This document shows, in pieces, positions 1-9,224 of a DNA stretch of 26,651 bases (position 1 is its first letter; each line of letters begins with the position of its first letter). A program made the translations under genes and the position numbers. This DNA is from a bacterium (GTDB taxonomy: Bacteria > JAMCPX01), in NCBI GenBank assembly GCA_021789095.1, contig JAJYJX010000008.1:1-26651 (forward strand), written 5' to 3'. The notes beneath the pieces were generated by a model. That model searched no databases and was not told the DNA's origin. It saw nothing but the letters and a program-made list of their open reading frames with translations.

Positions 1-2
1 TG

Positions 3-86
3 CTGAAACATGATAGGCAGGTATCATTTTATCTGAATTCGAATGAAGGTAAACAAGTGCTGCTTGTCACTTTTTATGCTCCGTAG
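3..86 (+). CDS. Possible 3' end of an upstream gene (weak)
   Basis: An open frame enters from the left edge and stops at TAG 84-86. Its 27 codons read plausibly as protein and end in GKQVLLVTFYAP. The other two forward frames stop within the first 15 bases. I do not recognise the product. It could be the C-terminus of the gene before lpxK or a chance open frame; the sequence to the left would settle it. Confidence 0.3.
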   Translation: MKHDRQVSFYLNSNEGKQVLLVTFYAP

Positions 87-161
87 TTATCTTTAAAGTT
101 TGTGAAAATAAAAACCCTTTAAAAAAACAGCCAGGAATGCCGCACCGGTGAGTAAGATAAA

Positions 162-1202
162 ATGAAAATATTGTATAAAAAACACCTCTTGCTGGATATT
201 TTATTGTTCCCGTTAATCCTGGCGTCATTTGTTTACAGATGTGCGGCAGCAGTAAGAAGAATTCTGTACAAAAAAGGGATTTTAAATTCCTACAGGTCCA
301 AAATACCTGTTATCTCCGTCGGAAATCTTACGGTCGGCGGTACGGGCAAGACCCCTACCGTTATCTACCTGTGCAATATGCTCAAGGATAAAAAGATCGC
401 GGTTGTTTCGAGAGGGTATGGTTCGCGGGGCAGGGGAATACGGGTAGTGTCTGACGGCACCAGAGTTTTATGCGATCCAGATGAATGCGGAGACGAACCC
501 TTGCTGATAGCCCAATCAACCAGGAACACCGCCGTTGTTGTCGGTAAAAACAGGGCAGTGGCTGTACAATTTGCAGAGATGAACTATAGTCCTGACCTTA
601 TCATACTGGATGACGGATTTTCCCATCTGCGCGTAAAAAGGGATATAGATATCCTGCTTATCGACAGTACGGCAGGTTTTGGCAACGGCCACCTATTGCC
701 TGCCGGACCGCTGAGGGAACCGGTCAGTGTGCTACGGTATGCAGATGCAGTGGGAGTAAAAAATGGAAATGCCCCGGACATCCCCGGCCTTGGAAAGTAT
801 GATCTCCATGACCGGACCTACCGTTTCCATTACACACTGAGGGGCATACAATCTGTTGATAACAGCGGCAGCAGGGAGATAAAGGACATCAAGGACAAAA
901 GAATCGTTGCAATCGCTGGCGTTGCATTCCCGGAAAGTTTTTTTCATCTGCTCCGCGCGAACGGCATAGTGCCGGTCCAGTGCATAGCAATGCCCGATCA
1001 TCACCGGTATGGAGAGAAAGAGCTCGATAAACTTGTCGGCAGGTACGCGCCAGACATAGTCCTTTCAACGGCAAAGGATGCGGTAAAAATACAAAGCATC
1101 CGGAGGGACAGGCATACGGCATGGCTGTATGTTGACATGGTTATTGAAATGGATGAAAGAGTATTGAAAGATGTGTTTCACAGGAAAGGCATCCCTGCAT
1201 GA
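162..1202 (+). CDS. lpxK: Tetraacyldisaccharide 4'-kinase LpxK
   Basis: LpxK phosphorylates the 4' position of the tetraacylated disaccharide-1-phosphate to make lipid IVA, at the cytoplasmic face of the inner membrane. The protein has 346 residues, normal for the family. An N-terminal hydrophobic helix (about residues 8-31) is followed by the unusual P-loop GGTGKT at 59-64 within SVGNLTVGGTGKTP. A DDGF motif (in ILDDGFSHLRVKRD) matches the family's DDGFQH-type signature. The start has only a weak purine-rich RBS (ggtgagtaag). The stop overlaps the next start as ATGA at 1199-1202, so the two genes are probably translationally coupled. Assignment is by motif and is firm; substrate chain lengths cannot be read from sequence. 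Confidence 0.95.
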   Translation: MKILYKKHLLLDILLFPLILASFVYRCAAAVRRILYKKGILNSYRSKIPVISVGNLTVGGTGKTPTVIYLCNMLKDKKIAVVSRGYGSRGRGIRVVSDGTRVLCDPDECGDEPLLIAQSTRNTAVVVGKNRAVAVQFAEMNYSPDLIILDDGFSHLRVKRDIDILLIDSTAGFGNGHLLPAGPLREPVSVLRYADAVGVKNGNAPDIPGLGKYDLHDRTYRFHYTLRGIQSVDNSGSREIKDIKDKRIVAIAGVAFPESFFHLLRANGIVPVQCIAMPDHHRYGEKELDKLVGRYAPDIVLSTAKDAVKIQSIRRDRHTAWLYVDMVIEMDERVLKDVFHRKGIPA

Positions 1203-2131
1203 TAAAAAAAATAAGACACCTTTCGGAATATCTTGCCCTGCGTGTGCTTGTATTCGTTCTCAACATGCTTCCGGAGAGGACGATCGGGCGGATTGCAGGT
1301 GTTCTCGGGTTTTTATGGTATTACCTTGATCCGAAACACAGGCACATAGCTTTAAAAAACATAAGCTATGCTTTTCCGGAGATGGACGAAGACACCCGAA
1401 GGCGCATCGTGCGGCAAAGCTACGGGAACATACTGGCGACGTTCATATCCTTTCCCAGGATAGCGGCATTGAATGCATCACGCGTTGACAGGCATTTCGA
1501 TTTCCAGTGCACGGAAAACTACGAGCATGCAAAAAACATGGGTAAGGGTGTGTTTTTACTCACAGGACACCTGGGAAACTGGGAACTTGCTGCGGCAGCT
1601 CACAGTATCAAGAACGGCGGCCTTATTGCAGTGGCAAAGGATATCCATAATCCGTACATAGATGCATATATAAAGGCATTGCGCAGGAGCGCAGGCATAG
1701 AGGTCGTGAGACCGCGGAACGCGGTGTTCAGATTGCTGCGTGCACTGAAGCATGGTAAAACAATAGCGATGCTGCTGGACCAGAATACCCTGCGACACGA
1801 AGCTGTATTTGTAAAGTTTTTCAACAGACCAGCGGCAACGCAGTACGCCATGGCGCTGATGGCATTAAAAACAGGTGCGGCTGTTGTTCCGGGCTATATA
1901 GTGAAGAATCCCGTTAGGAAAGGCTATATAATAAGGTATGAAGAGCCTATCATACCGACGGACGACGGGGACAGGGAACAGGCGGTCGTGAACTGGACGC
2001 AGTGTTTCACATCGGTGCTCGAGAGGCTTATAAAGTACATGCCCGCACAGTGGTTCTGGGTGCATGACCGGTATAAAACAGCCAGAACGGATCCCGGTAT
2101 TTCCGGGCAGCAGAAGATCGACCTGCGGTAG
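1199..2131 (+). CDS. Lipid A late acyltransferase (LpxL/HtrB family)
   Basis: A membrane acyltransferase of the LpxL/LpxM family, which adds secondary acyl chains to the lipid A disaccharide from acyl-ACP. The 310-residue length is typical. The catalytic HX4E motif is visible as HLGNWE, with His124. An N-terminal hydrophobic segment (LRVLVFVLNMLP and GVLGFLWYYL) would anchor it to the inner membrane. The segment QWFWVHDRYKT near the C-terminus is also characteristic. It overlaps lpxK by 4 bases and is separated from the PBP gene by one base, so it sits inside an envelope operon. Whether it adds the first or second late acyl chain, and whether it needs Kdo, cannot be decided. Confidence 0.92.
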   Translation: MIKKIRHLSEYLALRVLVFVLNMLPERTIGRIAGVLGFLWYYLDPKHRHIALKNISYAFPEMDEDTRRRIVRQSYGNILATFISFPRIAALNASRVDRHFDFQCTENYEHAKNMGKGVFLLTGHLGNWELAAAAHSIKNGGLIAVAKDIHNPYIDAYIKALRRSAGIEVVRPRNAVFRLLRALKHGKTIAMLLDQNTLRHEAVFVKFFNRPAATQYAMALMALKTGAAVVPGYIVKNPVRKGYIIRYEEPIIPTDDGDREQAVVNWTQCFTSVLERLIKYMPAQWFWVHDRYKTARTDPGISGQQKIDLR

Positions 2132-2132
2132 A

Positions 2133-4376
2133 ATGAAAAAAAAGACAAAAAAACGTCTGTATATTATTTCTTCCATAACGGCATCCGTACTGTTTGTTGC
2201 CGCAGCGGTGTACGGCTACTCGCTGTATGAAAGTGTGACTGCGCGTTTTATCTCACGGGGGTTCCCGTCCCCGTCTGTTGTGTATTCATGTACGCTTTAC
2301 CTGAAAAGCGGCATGGGCGTTTCTGAAGATATGCTCGTTAACAAGCTGGAAAGGCTGGGATACCAGGAGACGCCGGGTATGCCGTTTACGTTCGGCAGTT
2401 ATTCGATATCGGGTAATACCGTTTCCCTGTACACACGGGGATTTAAAATGCCCGCGTACAATATAAGTCCGACAACCGCGGTTTTGCAATTTTCGAACCA
2501 CAGTATATCGGAAATAACGGCGAACGACGGAACGACAATGAACGGCATCGAACTTGAGCCGGAACAGCTTGCGGTTTTTTTTGGAGACGATTTCAAGATG
2601 AGAATGCCCGTGAATCTGCCCTCCATCCCGGACAACCTGATCAATGCGGTTATCACCACGGAGGACGCACGGTTTTTTGAGCATGGTGCGATAGATCTGA
2701 GCAGTATATTCAGGGCGATGCTTGCGGATCTGTCGTCCATGAGCATAAAGCAGGGAGGGAGTACGATTACTCAGCAGCTGGTGAAAACACTTTTTCTGAG
2801 CAACCGCCGTACATTCAGGAGAAAGATCGTGGAAGCGGTCATGGCACTCATGATAGCGCACAGGTTTACAAAAGCGCAGATACTGAATGCATATCTCAAC
2901 GATGTGTATCTTGGCCAGGACGGGCATGTAAACATTACAGGGATGGGCGCTGCGGCACGATATTATTTTTCAAGCCCGATCGAAAGGCTCACTCTGTCGC
3001 AGTGCGCGATGCTCGCAGGCATGATCGCATCGCCGAACAGGTTTTCACCGATCTCCAGTCCCGCTGAAGCATTTCGCAGAAGGAACTATGTATTGTCTAG
3101 GATGAAAGACTACAACGTGATAACGAACGAAGAGTATATAAAGGCAATGGCAGAACCCCTTGGCGTCGCGGTCACCCACATAACCGTAAAATCCGCACCG
3201 TACTTTGTCGATTACGTCGCGGACCAGCTCGAATTAAAGTTTTCGAAAGAGCTCCTGACCGGGCAGGGACTCAGGATCTTCACGACCATCGACATGGACG
3301 CGCAGCTCATGGCGGAAAAAGCTATGGCAGAGGCGCCGCGCAGACTTGAAGGAGCCATGGTTGTGATACAGCCGCAGACCGGGTATGTGCTCGCAATGAT
3401 AGGCGGCAGGGATTACGCGAAAAGCCAGTTTAACAGGGCGGTTCTGTCCCAAAGACAGATAGGCTCGTGCGTAAAGCCGTTTATCTATATGCTCGCATTC
3501 GATGATCTGGCAAAAAAGGGCTTTTCCCAGGCAACGGAGATCGACGACGCACCCCTGAAGATAAAGACAGGGACAACCGAATGGGAACCCCATAACTATG
3601 ACGATAAATTCAGGGGATATATGAGCGCGCGATATGCGCTGCAGCATTCCATCAATGTACCTGCGGTAAAAGTGGCCATGGAAACGGGACTCGAAAACAT
3701 TTCTCAGGAGCTCGAAACGCTGGGGCTTGGGACGGATATACCCGCGTTCCCTTCCATTGCACTCGGCAGCATATCAACGTCACCGCTAGACCTGTGCCTT
3801 GCGTATACAATCTTTTCAAACAACGGGTATGAGCCCCTTGAGCCCATCAGTATAAAGGCTGTAACGGACATGCACAATAATATTGTCTTGAAGACAGACC
3901 TCGGGTTCAACCCAGCCGCTCCGGCGCAGGGATGCTACATTGTGGATAATGTGCTTCTGGGTTCTGAAACAGAGGGCACGGCGAGAGGGCTGCGCAAGTT
4001 TGATATTCAAGGGGAATATGCTGGAAAGACCGGTACGACAAACGACTTCAGGGACACGTGGTTTGCGGGCTATACGCCGGACGTGGTCGCCGTGGACTGG
4101 ATGGGGTACGATAACAGCCTGCGCATAGGGGAGCCTTCGTCAGCGGTCGCTCTTCCTGTAGTAGGGAAGTTTCTTGGACTGTATACCCGCATGTACGGGG
4201 GCAGGGCGTTCGATAGTCCTTCGGGAATAAAGTTTGCGTGTGTTGACAAGTACACGGGGTTGGCCGGCGATAAGGCGACGGACTGCGTTCAGGGGGCGTT
4301 TATCGCAGGAACAGAACCAGAAAAGGGCGCTGTTAAAAGCATAATCGACTGGTTCAGGCATTTGTTCAATAAATGA
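2133..4376 (+). CDS. mrcB: Bifunctional PBP1B-type peptidoglycan synthase
   Basis: A class A penicillin-binding protein that polymerises lipid II (glycosyltransferase) and cross-links stem peptides (transpeptidase) on the periplasmic side of the inner membrane. I choose ATG 2133, one base after the upstream stop, over ATG 2064, which would overlap that gene by 68 bases. This gives 747 residues. A cationic N-terminus and one membrane helix (about 8-30) come first, then a UB2H-like region (LERLGY), a GT51 domain with catalytic Glu177 in TTEDARFFEHG and the QGGSTITQQLVK motif, and a transpeptidase domain with S445-C-V-K448, S506-I-N508 and K632-T-G634. All catalytic motifs are intact. The UB2H-like segment and overall similarity favour PBP1B over PBP1A. 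Confidence 0.92.
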   Translation: MKKKTKKRLYIISSITASVLFVAAAVYGYSLYESVTARFISRGFPSPSVVYSCTLYLKSGMGVSEDMLVNKLERLGYQETPGMPFTFGSYSISGNTVSLYTRGFKMPAYNISPTTAVLQFSNHSISEITANDGTTMNGIELEPEQLAVFFGDDFKMRMPVNLPSIPDNLINAVITTEDARFFEHGAIDLSSIFRAMLADLSSMSIKQGGSTITQQLVKTLFLSNRRTFRRKIVEAVMALMIAHRFTKAQILNAYLNDVYLGQDGHVNITGMGAAARYYFSSPIERLTLSQCAMLAGMIASPNRFSPISSPAEAFRRRNYVLSRMKDYNVITNEEYIKAMAEPLGVAVTHITVKSAPYFVDYVADQLELKFSKELLTGQGLRIFTTIDMDAQLMAEKAMAEAPRRLEGAMVVIQPQTGYVLAMIGGRDYAKSQFNRAVLSQRQIGSCVKPFIYMLAFDDLAKKGFSQATEIDDAPLKIKTGTTEWEPHNYDDKFRGYMSARYALQHSINVPAVKVAMETGLENISQELETLGLGTDIPAFPSIALGSISTSPLDLCLAYTIFSNNGYEPLEPISIKAVTDMHNNIVLKTDLGFNPAAPAQGCYIVDNVLLGSETEGTARGLRKFDIQGEYAGKTGTTNDFRDTWFAGYTPDVVAVDWMGYDNSLRIGEPSSAVALPVVGKFLGLYTRMYGGRAFDSPSGIKFACVDKYTGLAGDKATDCVQGAFIAGTEPEKGAVKSIIDWFRHLFNK

Positions 4377-4481
4377 GATTTGTGTCGCAAGCCGCAAATT
4401 AAAACTTCAGTATTCCAAATTTTTAAATGCATTTTTCGGTATATGGAAGAGCTGGTCTTTTTGTGATAAAGACTATGGTGT

Positions 4482-5252
4482 ATGAAGATCCTTGTATGCG
4501 TAAAACAGGTTTATGTGCCGGGAACGGATGTAACCATAGACCACTCTTCCGGATGGATCCAGTATAATCCAACGGGTTTCAGGCTGAACAGCTATGACGA
4601 GTATGCCCTCGAAGAAGCCCTGCTTATAAAAGAACGTATTGCTGATACGCGGGTGCATGCCGTTTCCATAGGACCCGGGAGAACAGAGGTAGCCATCAGG
4701 AGGGCGATGGAAATAGGCGCTGACGAAGGCATACAGATACGCTATGAAAAGGAAGGATATCTCTCGCCCTATCAGACCGCATCGCTCATCTCATCGTACG
4801 CAAAAGAAAAACAGTACGACCTTATTATGACAGGCGTGACGGCCGAGGACGATATGCAGATGCAGACAGGACAGATGATTGCAGGTACACTGAATTACCC
4901 GTATGCGTCCTCCGTGATCAAACTGGAAATGAAGACGGAGCATCTTGTGTACGTCGAGAGGGAGTGTGATGCCATGCGCAGGGAATGCGTGGAACTGCCC
5001 ATGCCGTGTGTGCTCACTATCCAGTCAGGCATCAATAAGCCCCGCTATCCGGCGCTTTCCAATGTGCTCAGGACAAAACAGCAAAAACTCATGGAGATAC
5101 CGGCGCAGGACCTGGTTATGCCCGAAGCCCGGGAAAAGATTATAAAGGTGTTTTTGCCGGAGACCACAGCCAGGGGTGTATTCTTGCAAGGTTCAGCAAA
5201 GGAAAAAGCAGTGGAGCTACTCAGGATCCTGCACGAAAAGGCATTTTTATGA
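4482..5252 (+). CDS. etfB: Electron transfer flavoprotein beta subunit
   Basis: The beta subunit of ETF, which binds AMP (or a second FAD in bifurcating types) and, with EtfA, passes electrons from acyl-CoA or related dehydrogenases. The 256-residue length fits. The opening MKILVCVKQVYVPGTDV and the segment TGVTAEDDMQMQTGQMIAG (about 117-137) match the EtfB nucleotide-binding core; PMPCVLTIQSGINKPRYP is the usual central signature. No good Shine-Dalgarno precedes the ATG. etfA follows after 243 bases rather than the usual few, and the gap holds an inverted-repeat element. No partner dehydrogenase gene is adjacent, so the electron donor is unknown. Confidence 0.93.
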   Translation: MKILVCVKQVYVPGTDVTIDHSSGWIQYNPTGFRLNSYDEYALEEALLIKERIADTRVHAVSIGPGRTEVAIRRAMEIGADEGIQIRYEKEGYLSPYQTASLISSYAKEKQYDLIMTGVTAEDDMQMQTGQMIAGTLNYPYASSVIKLEMKTEHLVYVERECDAMRRECVELPMPCVLTIQSGINKPRYPALSNVLRTKQQKLMEIPAQDLVMPEAREKIIKVFLPETTARGVFLQGSAKEKAVELLRILHEKAFL

Positions 5253-5282
5253 ACGATAGACCTAAAGAGTAGAAATAAAAGA

Positions 5283-5464
5283 TAGTGAGGTTTACGAGGT
5301 GAGTGAAAAACCTGCGTCAAATAGAGTATTCTTCGAATATCGGCAAAAGTGCTAAAACAAGAAGCCTGCATATAAACTTACAAAGGACAAAAAGAAGGGT
5401 AATATAGAAAGGCTAAAGGATCTTAGGTGGATCGCAGGGTTGAACGAACAAGTAAACCTCACTA
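5283..5464. mobile_element. MITE-like element between etfB and etfA
   Basis: A perfect 14-base inverted repeat is present: atagtgaggtttac at 5282-5295 and gtaaacctcactat at 5452-5465. Read as TA + GTGAGGTTTAC ... GTAAACCTCAC + TA, it has 11-base terminal repeats flanked by TA on both sides. That is the arrangement left by IS630/Tc1-mariner-type insertion. The interior, about 178 bases, is A-rich and has no intact gene: a GTG-led frame stops after 18 codons. Calling it a MITE or decayed insertion is inference, because only one copy is in view. The alternative is an mRNA structure between the two ETF genes. Confidence 0.45.
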
Positions 5465-5495
5465 TTAAACTTTTGAGGATAAGGGTAAAAAGCAG

Positions 5496-6479
5496 ATGAA
5501 CGACACAATTGTAGTGATAGCCCAGCATTCGCAGGGCGCGGCTGATCCCGTTACCTACGAGGCGATAGCATGTGCAATGGAACTGTGCGGCGGAGACAAT
5601 TCCTGCATCAGGGTCATTGTGCCCGGCAAACAGACGGCGGATATTGCAGAAAAGATCGCAGGCACAACAGGGGCCGACGTTACAGCAGTTGAAGGCAAAG
5701 GCCTGAAGCTCTACAACGCAGAGGCATACATAAAAGTGCTCGAGGGCTTTCTTAAAGATATAAAACCTTTATACATTGTACTGCCGCACACATCGACCGG
5801 GTACGATCTTGCACCCGCACTTGCAGTAAAACTTAAGGCATCGTGCATAACGGCGGTAGAGAAAATAAACCATGCCGATGGCAAACATACATTTATACGA
5901 CCCCTGTTTAACGGCAGGCTTTATGCAGAGGTTGTTCCGGAGACAGAAAGTACGGTTATAACCGTGCAGCCCGGTGCATGGCACAAGGCTGTCGGCAGTC
6001 CGGACAAAAAGGGCAGGGTAAATGTCATAACGGCAGATGCAGGCAGCACAAAAACCAGAACCATATCCATCAAGCATTCAGAGTATGAAAGCGCTGCCCT
6101 GTCTCAAAGCGATGTTATTATATCGGCAGGCCGGGGCATCGGGAAAAAAGAAAATCTGTCTCTTATACGTGAGCTGGCGGGCATATTCAAAAGATCGGCA
6201 ATCGGCTGCTCAAGGGCCGTATGTGATGTGGGATGGCTTGGGTACAGGCACCAGGTTGGAACAACAGGTGTAACGGTCTCTCCAAAGCTTTACCTTGCCT
6301 GCGGCATATCAGGTGCAATCCAGCACGTTTCAGGCATAAAGGGGGCACAGACGATCATTGCCGTTAACACGGATCCCCATGCAAGGATCTTCAGTGTGGC
6401 GGATTATTGCGTTGTTGAAGATCTGGAGCAGTTTATTCCGGCAGTTCTCGAAGCATACGGACGGCTATACAGTGAGTAA
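5496..6479 (+). CDS. etfA: Electron transfer flavoprotein alpha subunit
   Basis: The FAD-binding alpha subunit of ETF, 327 residues. The C-terminal FAD domain is clear at about residues 249-298: VGTTGVTVSPKLYLACGISG, then AIQHVSGIKGAQTIIAVNTD, then the terminal VVEDLEQFIPAVLEAY. The N-terminal half (IVVIAQHSQGAADPVTYEAI) is the alpha/beta domain that docks on EtfB. No ferredoxin-like N-terminal extension is present, so nothing suggests an iron-sulfur ETF. A purine-rich tract (gaggataagg) lies upstream of the ATG but rather far from it. The gene converges with feoB, with only 42 bases between the stops. It is an ordinary ETF alpha subunit; whether the complex bifurcates cannot be told by eye. 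Confidence 0.94.
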   Translation: MNDTIVVIAQHSQGAADPVTYEAIACAMELCGGDNSCIRVIVPGKQTADIAEKIAGTTGADVTAVEGKGLKLYNAEAYIKVLEGFLKDIKPLYIVLPHTSTGYDLAPALAVKLKASCITAVEKINHADGKHTFIRPLFNGRLYAEVVPETESTVITVQPGAWHKAVGSPDKKGRVNVITADAGSTKTRTISIKHSEYESAALSQSDVIISAGRGIGKKENLSLIRELAGIFKRSAIGCSRAVCDVGWLGYRHQVGTTGVTVSPKLYLACGISGAIQHVSGIKGAQTIIAVNTDPHARIFSVADYCVVEDLEQFIPAVLEAYGRLYSE

Positions 6480-6521
6480 CCTCTTTATTGCATTTTTCAG
6501 GTTAATAAATAGCAGAACTTT

Positions 6522-8579
6522 CTATCCGAGTAAAAGTCCTGTCCTATAAATTATAAAGCTTATCAGGAATGCGACAATGAGCGGATAGACAATGCCGATG
6601 GCAAGCAGCTTGTTGTCACGCAGCTCTTTTTTCATGGTAACGATTGTTGCAAGACAGGGAATATACAATGTCTGGAAAATAATAAAAACAAATGCAACGA
6701 GCGGGGTTATCGACTGTTTCAGCGCAACGCCGAGAGCCTGTTCGCTGGAAGCGTTGTAAAGCACGCTCAGTGTTGCTATGGACGTTTCCTTTGCGGTGAA
6801 TCCCGTTATCAGGGCGACAAGGATCCTCCAGTCAAACCCTATGACCTTTCCGATCGGGGCCAGCCGTCTTCCGACGATCCCCAGCACGCTCTGGTCAATG
6901 GTGCTGCCGGGATAATGGGACAGGAACCATATGATGATCGTAAAGGAAACGATGTACGTGCCCGCCCTTTTGAAAAAGCTCACTGTTTTGTTCCACGCGT
7001 AAAGGCCGACCGTCCTTGCATTCGGTTTCCTGTAGAGCGGAAGCTCTATAATGAGAGGCGAGCGTTCGCCTTTCAGTACGGTTTTTCTCAGGAGCAGGCC
7101 GCTGAGAACAACAATGGCAAAGCTTATGCCGATCACGGCGATCATGACAAGCCAGGCATAATGCGGGAAGAACACGCTCACGAACATGCTGGTAACGACA
7201 AACCGTGCGGAACAGGGTATAAATGGATTTATAATGACCGACAGTTTTCTGTCCGTCTCGTTGTCCATTACCCTTGAGCACATCACACCCGGCACATTGC
7301 ATCCGTAGCCGACAAGCAGGCAGATGAAGCTTTTGCCGTGCAGTCCCAGTACATGCATGACCCTGTCCATAATAAATGTTGATCTCGCAAGCATGCCCGT
7401 ATCTTCAAGAATGCCGAGGAAGACAAAAAATATAAAGATGAGCGGGAAAAAAGATGCCACAGTTCCAACACCACCGATAACACCGTTCACAATCAGTCCT
7501 TTTATCCATTCGGGAGCGCTGCCAAGAAGTTTCACTGACACGTTGTCGAGCAGGTTAAAAAACTGGCTCAACCATGCAGCCAGAGGATTGCTCAGGCTGA
7601 AGGTAGCCCAGAATATGAATCCAAGGATCGCAACAATAATTGCTAGTCCCATGAACTGGTTTGTAAGCAGGTGATCGAGCTTGTCCGTGAATGTTATTAT
7701 GTTCAGCTTTGACGGTTTTACTGCACTGGATGTGATATTGTGTATCCAGTCGTATCTGGAATCGGCTATGTCGACAATAAGACTCTCTGCTTTTGATTGT
7801 ATATCCTTTATATAGCGGTGGTCCTCCGGACTGATGATCGATTTCAGTACGCCGGCCACATGCTCATCGCCTTCGAGTATTTTTATGGAAGCCCACCTGA
7901 TATTGGTAAACGGTATGGAATAGGTACTTAATCTGCCGGATAAGTCGCTTACGAGCCCTTCAATGGCTTTTGTGTAATAAAGAGGGGCAGGGTTGAATGT
8001 TCTTTTATGTTCGGTAAGTTCGCCGATGACGCCCAGCAGCTCTTTGATACCCTTGTTCTTTACGGCAATGACAGGGACAACCGGTATACCAAGATGTGTT
8101 TCAAGTTCCTCCACATTAAGCTCTATGTCTTTCGATGCTGCAAGATCGAGCATGTTCAATGCAACGACCACTTTTGCTCCGGTTTCAAGGATCTGTCCGA
8201 GCAGGTACATGTTGCGGTCAATATTTGATGCATCTATTATGGAGATCACAACGTCCGGTTTTTCTTCAACAATATAACTTGCAGCTATGGTTTCTTCTAT
8301 GGAGCCTGATGAAAGACTGTATGTTCCCGGAAGGTCCACTATTTTGTAGGTCCTGTCGTTATAGGCCGTGTATCCCTCCTTTTTTTCTACGGTTTTGCCG
8401 GGCCAGTTTCCGACATGCTGGTTGAGACCTGTAAGTATGTTAAAAATAGTGCTTTTCCCTACATTCGGGTTTCCGGCGAGGGCAACTGTAATAGTGCCTT
8501 TATTATAGGATATATCATCATTTGAACCTGAATCATGCCATGATGACACAACAGTGCTTTTTAAGTGTTTATTTTTCAC
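6522..8579 (-). CDS. feoB: Ferrous iron transporter FeoB
   Basis: An inner-membrane Fe(II) transporter with a GTPase-like N-terminal domain. I choose a GTG start at 8579 because AAGGAG lies 9 bases upstream (8589-8594); the upstream ATG at 8612 has no RBS and adds 11 residues. This gives 685 residues. The G domain has G1 GNPNVGKST at 36-44, G3 DLPGTYSL and G4 NMLD. A helical linker region precedes a multi-pass membrane domain with the Gate motif GYGCNVPGVM near residue 425. No feoA or feoC is adjacent. The gene is divergent from archease and convergent with etfA. The family is certain; the iron substrate is inferred from the family. Confidence 0.93.
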   Translation of the reverse strand: MKNKHLKSTVVSSWHDSGSNDDISYNKGTITVALAGNPNVGKSTIFNILTGLNQHVGNWPGKTVEKKEGYTAYNDRTYKIVDLPGTYSLSSGSIEETIAASYIVEEKPDVVISIIDASNIDRNMYLLGQILETGAKVVVALNMLDLAASKDIELNVEELETHLGIPVVPVIAVKNKGIKELLGVIGELTEHKRTFNPAPLYYTKAIEGLVSDLSGRLSTYSIPFTNIRWASIKILEGDEHVAGVLKSIISPEDHRYIKDIQSKAESLIVDIADSRYDWIHNITSSAVKPSKLNIITFTDKLDHLLTNQFMGLAIIVAILGFIFWATFSLSNPLAAWLSQFFNLLDNVSVKLLGSAPEWIKGLIVNGVIGGVGTVASFFPLIFIFFVFLGILEDTGMLARSTFIMDRVMHVLGLHGKSFICLLVGYGCNVPGVMCSRVMDNETDRKLSVIINPFIPCSARFVVTSMFVSVFFPHYAWLVMIAVIGISFAIVVLSGLLLRKTVLKGERSPLIIELPLYRKPNARTVGLYAWNKTVSFFKRAGTYIVSFTIIIWFLSHYPGSTIDQSVLGIVGRRLAPIGKVIGFDWRILVALITGFTAKETSIATLSVLYNASSEQALGVALKQSITPLVAFVFIIFQTLYIPCLATIVTMKKELRDNKLLAIGIVYPLIVAFLISFIIYRTGLLLG

Positions 8580-8663
8580 AAACAATTTCTCCTTATTGAA
8601 AATGGGTATCAATAATTTAAAAGCAAGTCAAGGGAAAAGCAAGCAGCGGACAAAACATGCATA

Positions 8664-8691
8664 TTTTTATTATTTTTTTGCGTAATAAAAA
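8664..8691. repeat. AT-rich dyad in the feoB/archease divergent region
   Basis: TTTTTATTA (8664-8672) and TAATAAAAA (8683-8691) form a perfect 9-base inverted repeat with a 10-base spacer, roughly midway between the two divergent starts. It might bind a regulator of either gene, but the region is so A/T-rich that a chance dyad is quite possible. It does not resemble a canonical Fur box. Confidence 0.3.
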
Positions 8692-8723
8692 AACAAGGTA
8701 TATATTATGAAAGGAGCAATAGT

Positions 8724-9146
8724 ATGAACAGAGCAACATACGCACTTGTACCGCATACAGCAGACATTTGTATAGAAGTGAATGCAAAAGCATTGCGCGA
8801 ACTTTTTCTTAATTCTGCAACAGCGCTTACAGAACAGATAGTAAAAACAAAGAAGGCAAGTAAAAAGGAAACCAGGGAAATAGAGATTGCAGCACCGGAC
8901 ATGGATTCGCTTTTAATATACTGGCTCCAGGAACTGCTGTATAATTTTTATGTACACGGTTTGGTTTATGTTGATGCCCGCATCAGGGTTTTAACAGTCA
9001 AAAAACTCAAAGTTAACGCTGTTTTTTGCAGGTTCAGGCCGGAAAAACATGTTGCCTTAAGGGAGGTCAAGGCTGTTACATACCACAATGTGCACATTAA
9101 AAAAATGGGAGGCAGGTATATGGTCAGGATCGTGCTTGACATATAA
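8724..9146 (+). CDS. Archease, activator of RtcB
   Basis: Archease promotes guanylylation and multiple turnover of the RNA ligase RtcB. The protein has 140 residues, the normal size. The family's N-terminal signature is visible in YALVPHTADICIEV, the middle has DSLLIYWLQELLYNF, and it ends in the conserved acidic VLDI. AAAGGAG lies 7 bases upstream of the ATG. rtcB begins 78 bases downstream on the same strand, the classic archease-rtcB arrangement, which makes the functional call strong. It shares a 144-base divergent region with feoB (8580-8723). Confidence 0.93.
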   Translation: MNRATYALVPHTADICIEVNAKALRELFLNSATALTEQIVKTKKASKKETREIEIAAPDMDSLLIYWLQELLYNFYVHGLVYVDARIRVLTVKKLKVNAVFCRFRPEKHVALREVKAVTYHNVHIKKMGGRYMVRIVLDI

Positions 9147-9224
9147 ATCCTGCAAAGAGAGAAGAGTTTTCCCGTTATTTTAACTGGATTTTTTAAGATA
9201 AGGAAAAAATTTAACTGTACTGAC

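Noticed and set aside
2286-2927. 213-codon open frame on the minus strand
   Set aside because: Antisense to the PBP gene with its intact catalytic motifs; no recognisable domain or RBS.
4377-4410. ATTTG...CAAAT hairpin as terminator after the PBP gene
   Set aside because: Only five clean pairs with a mismatched interior and no T-tract.
5301-5495. Possible small gene in the etfB-etfA gap
   Set aside because: The GTG-led frame stops after 18 codons, and the open stretch beyond that stop has no start with an RBS; more likely the inside of a decayed element.
8580-8723. Fur box between feoB and archease
   Set aside because: The A/T-rich dyad does not match the GATAATGATAATCATTATC pattern.
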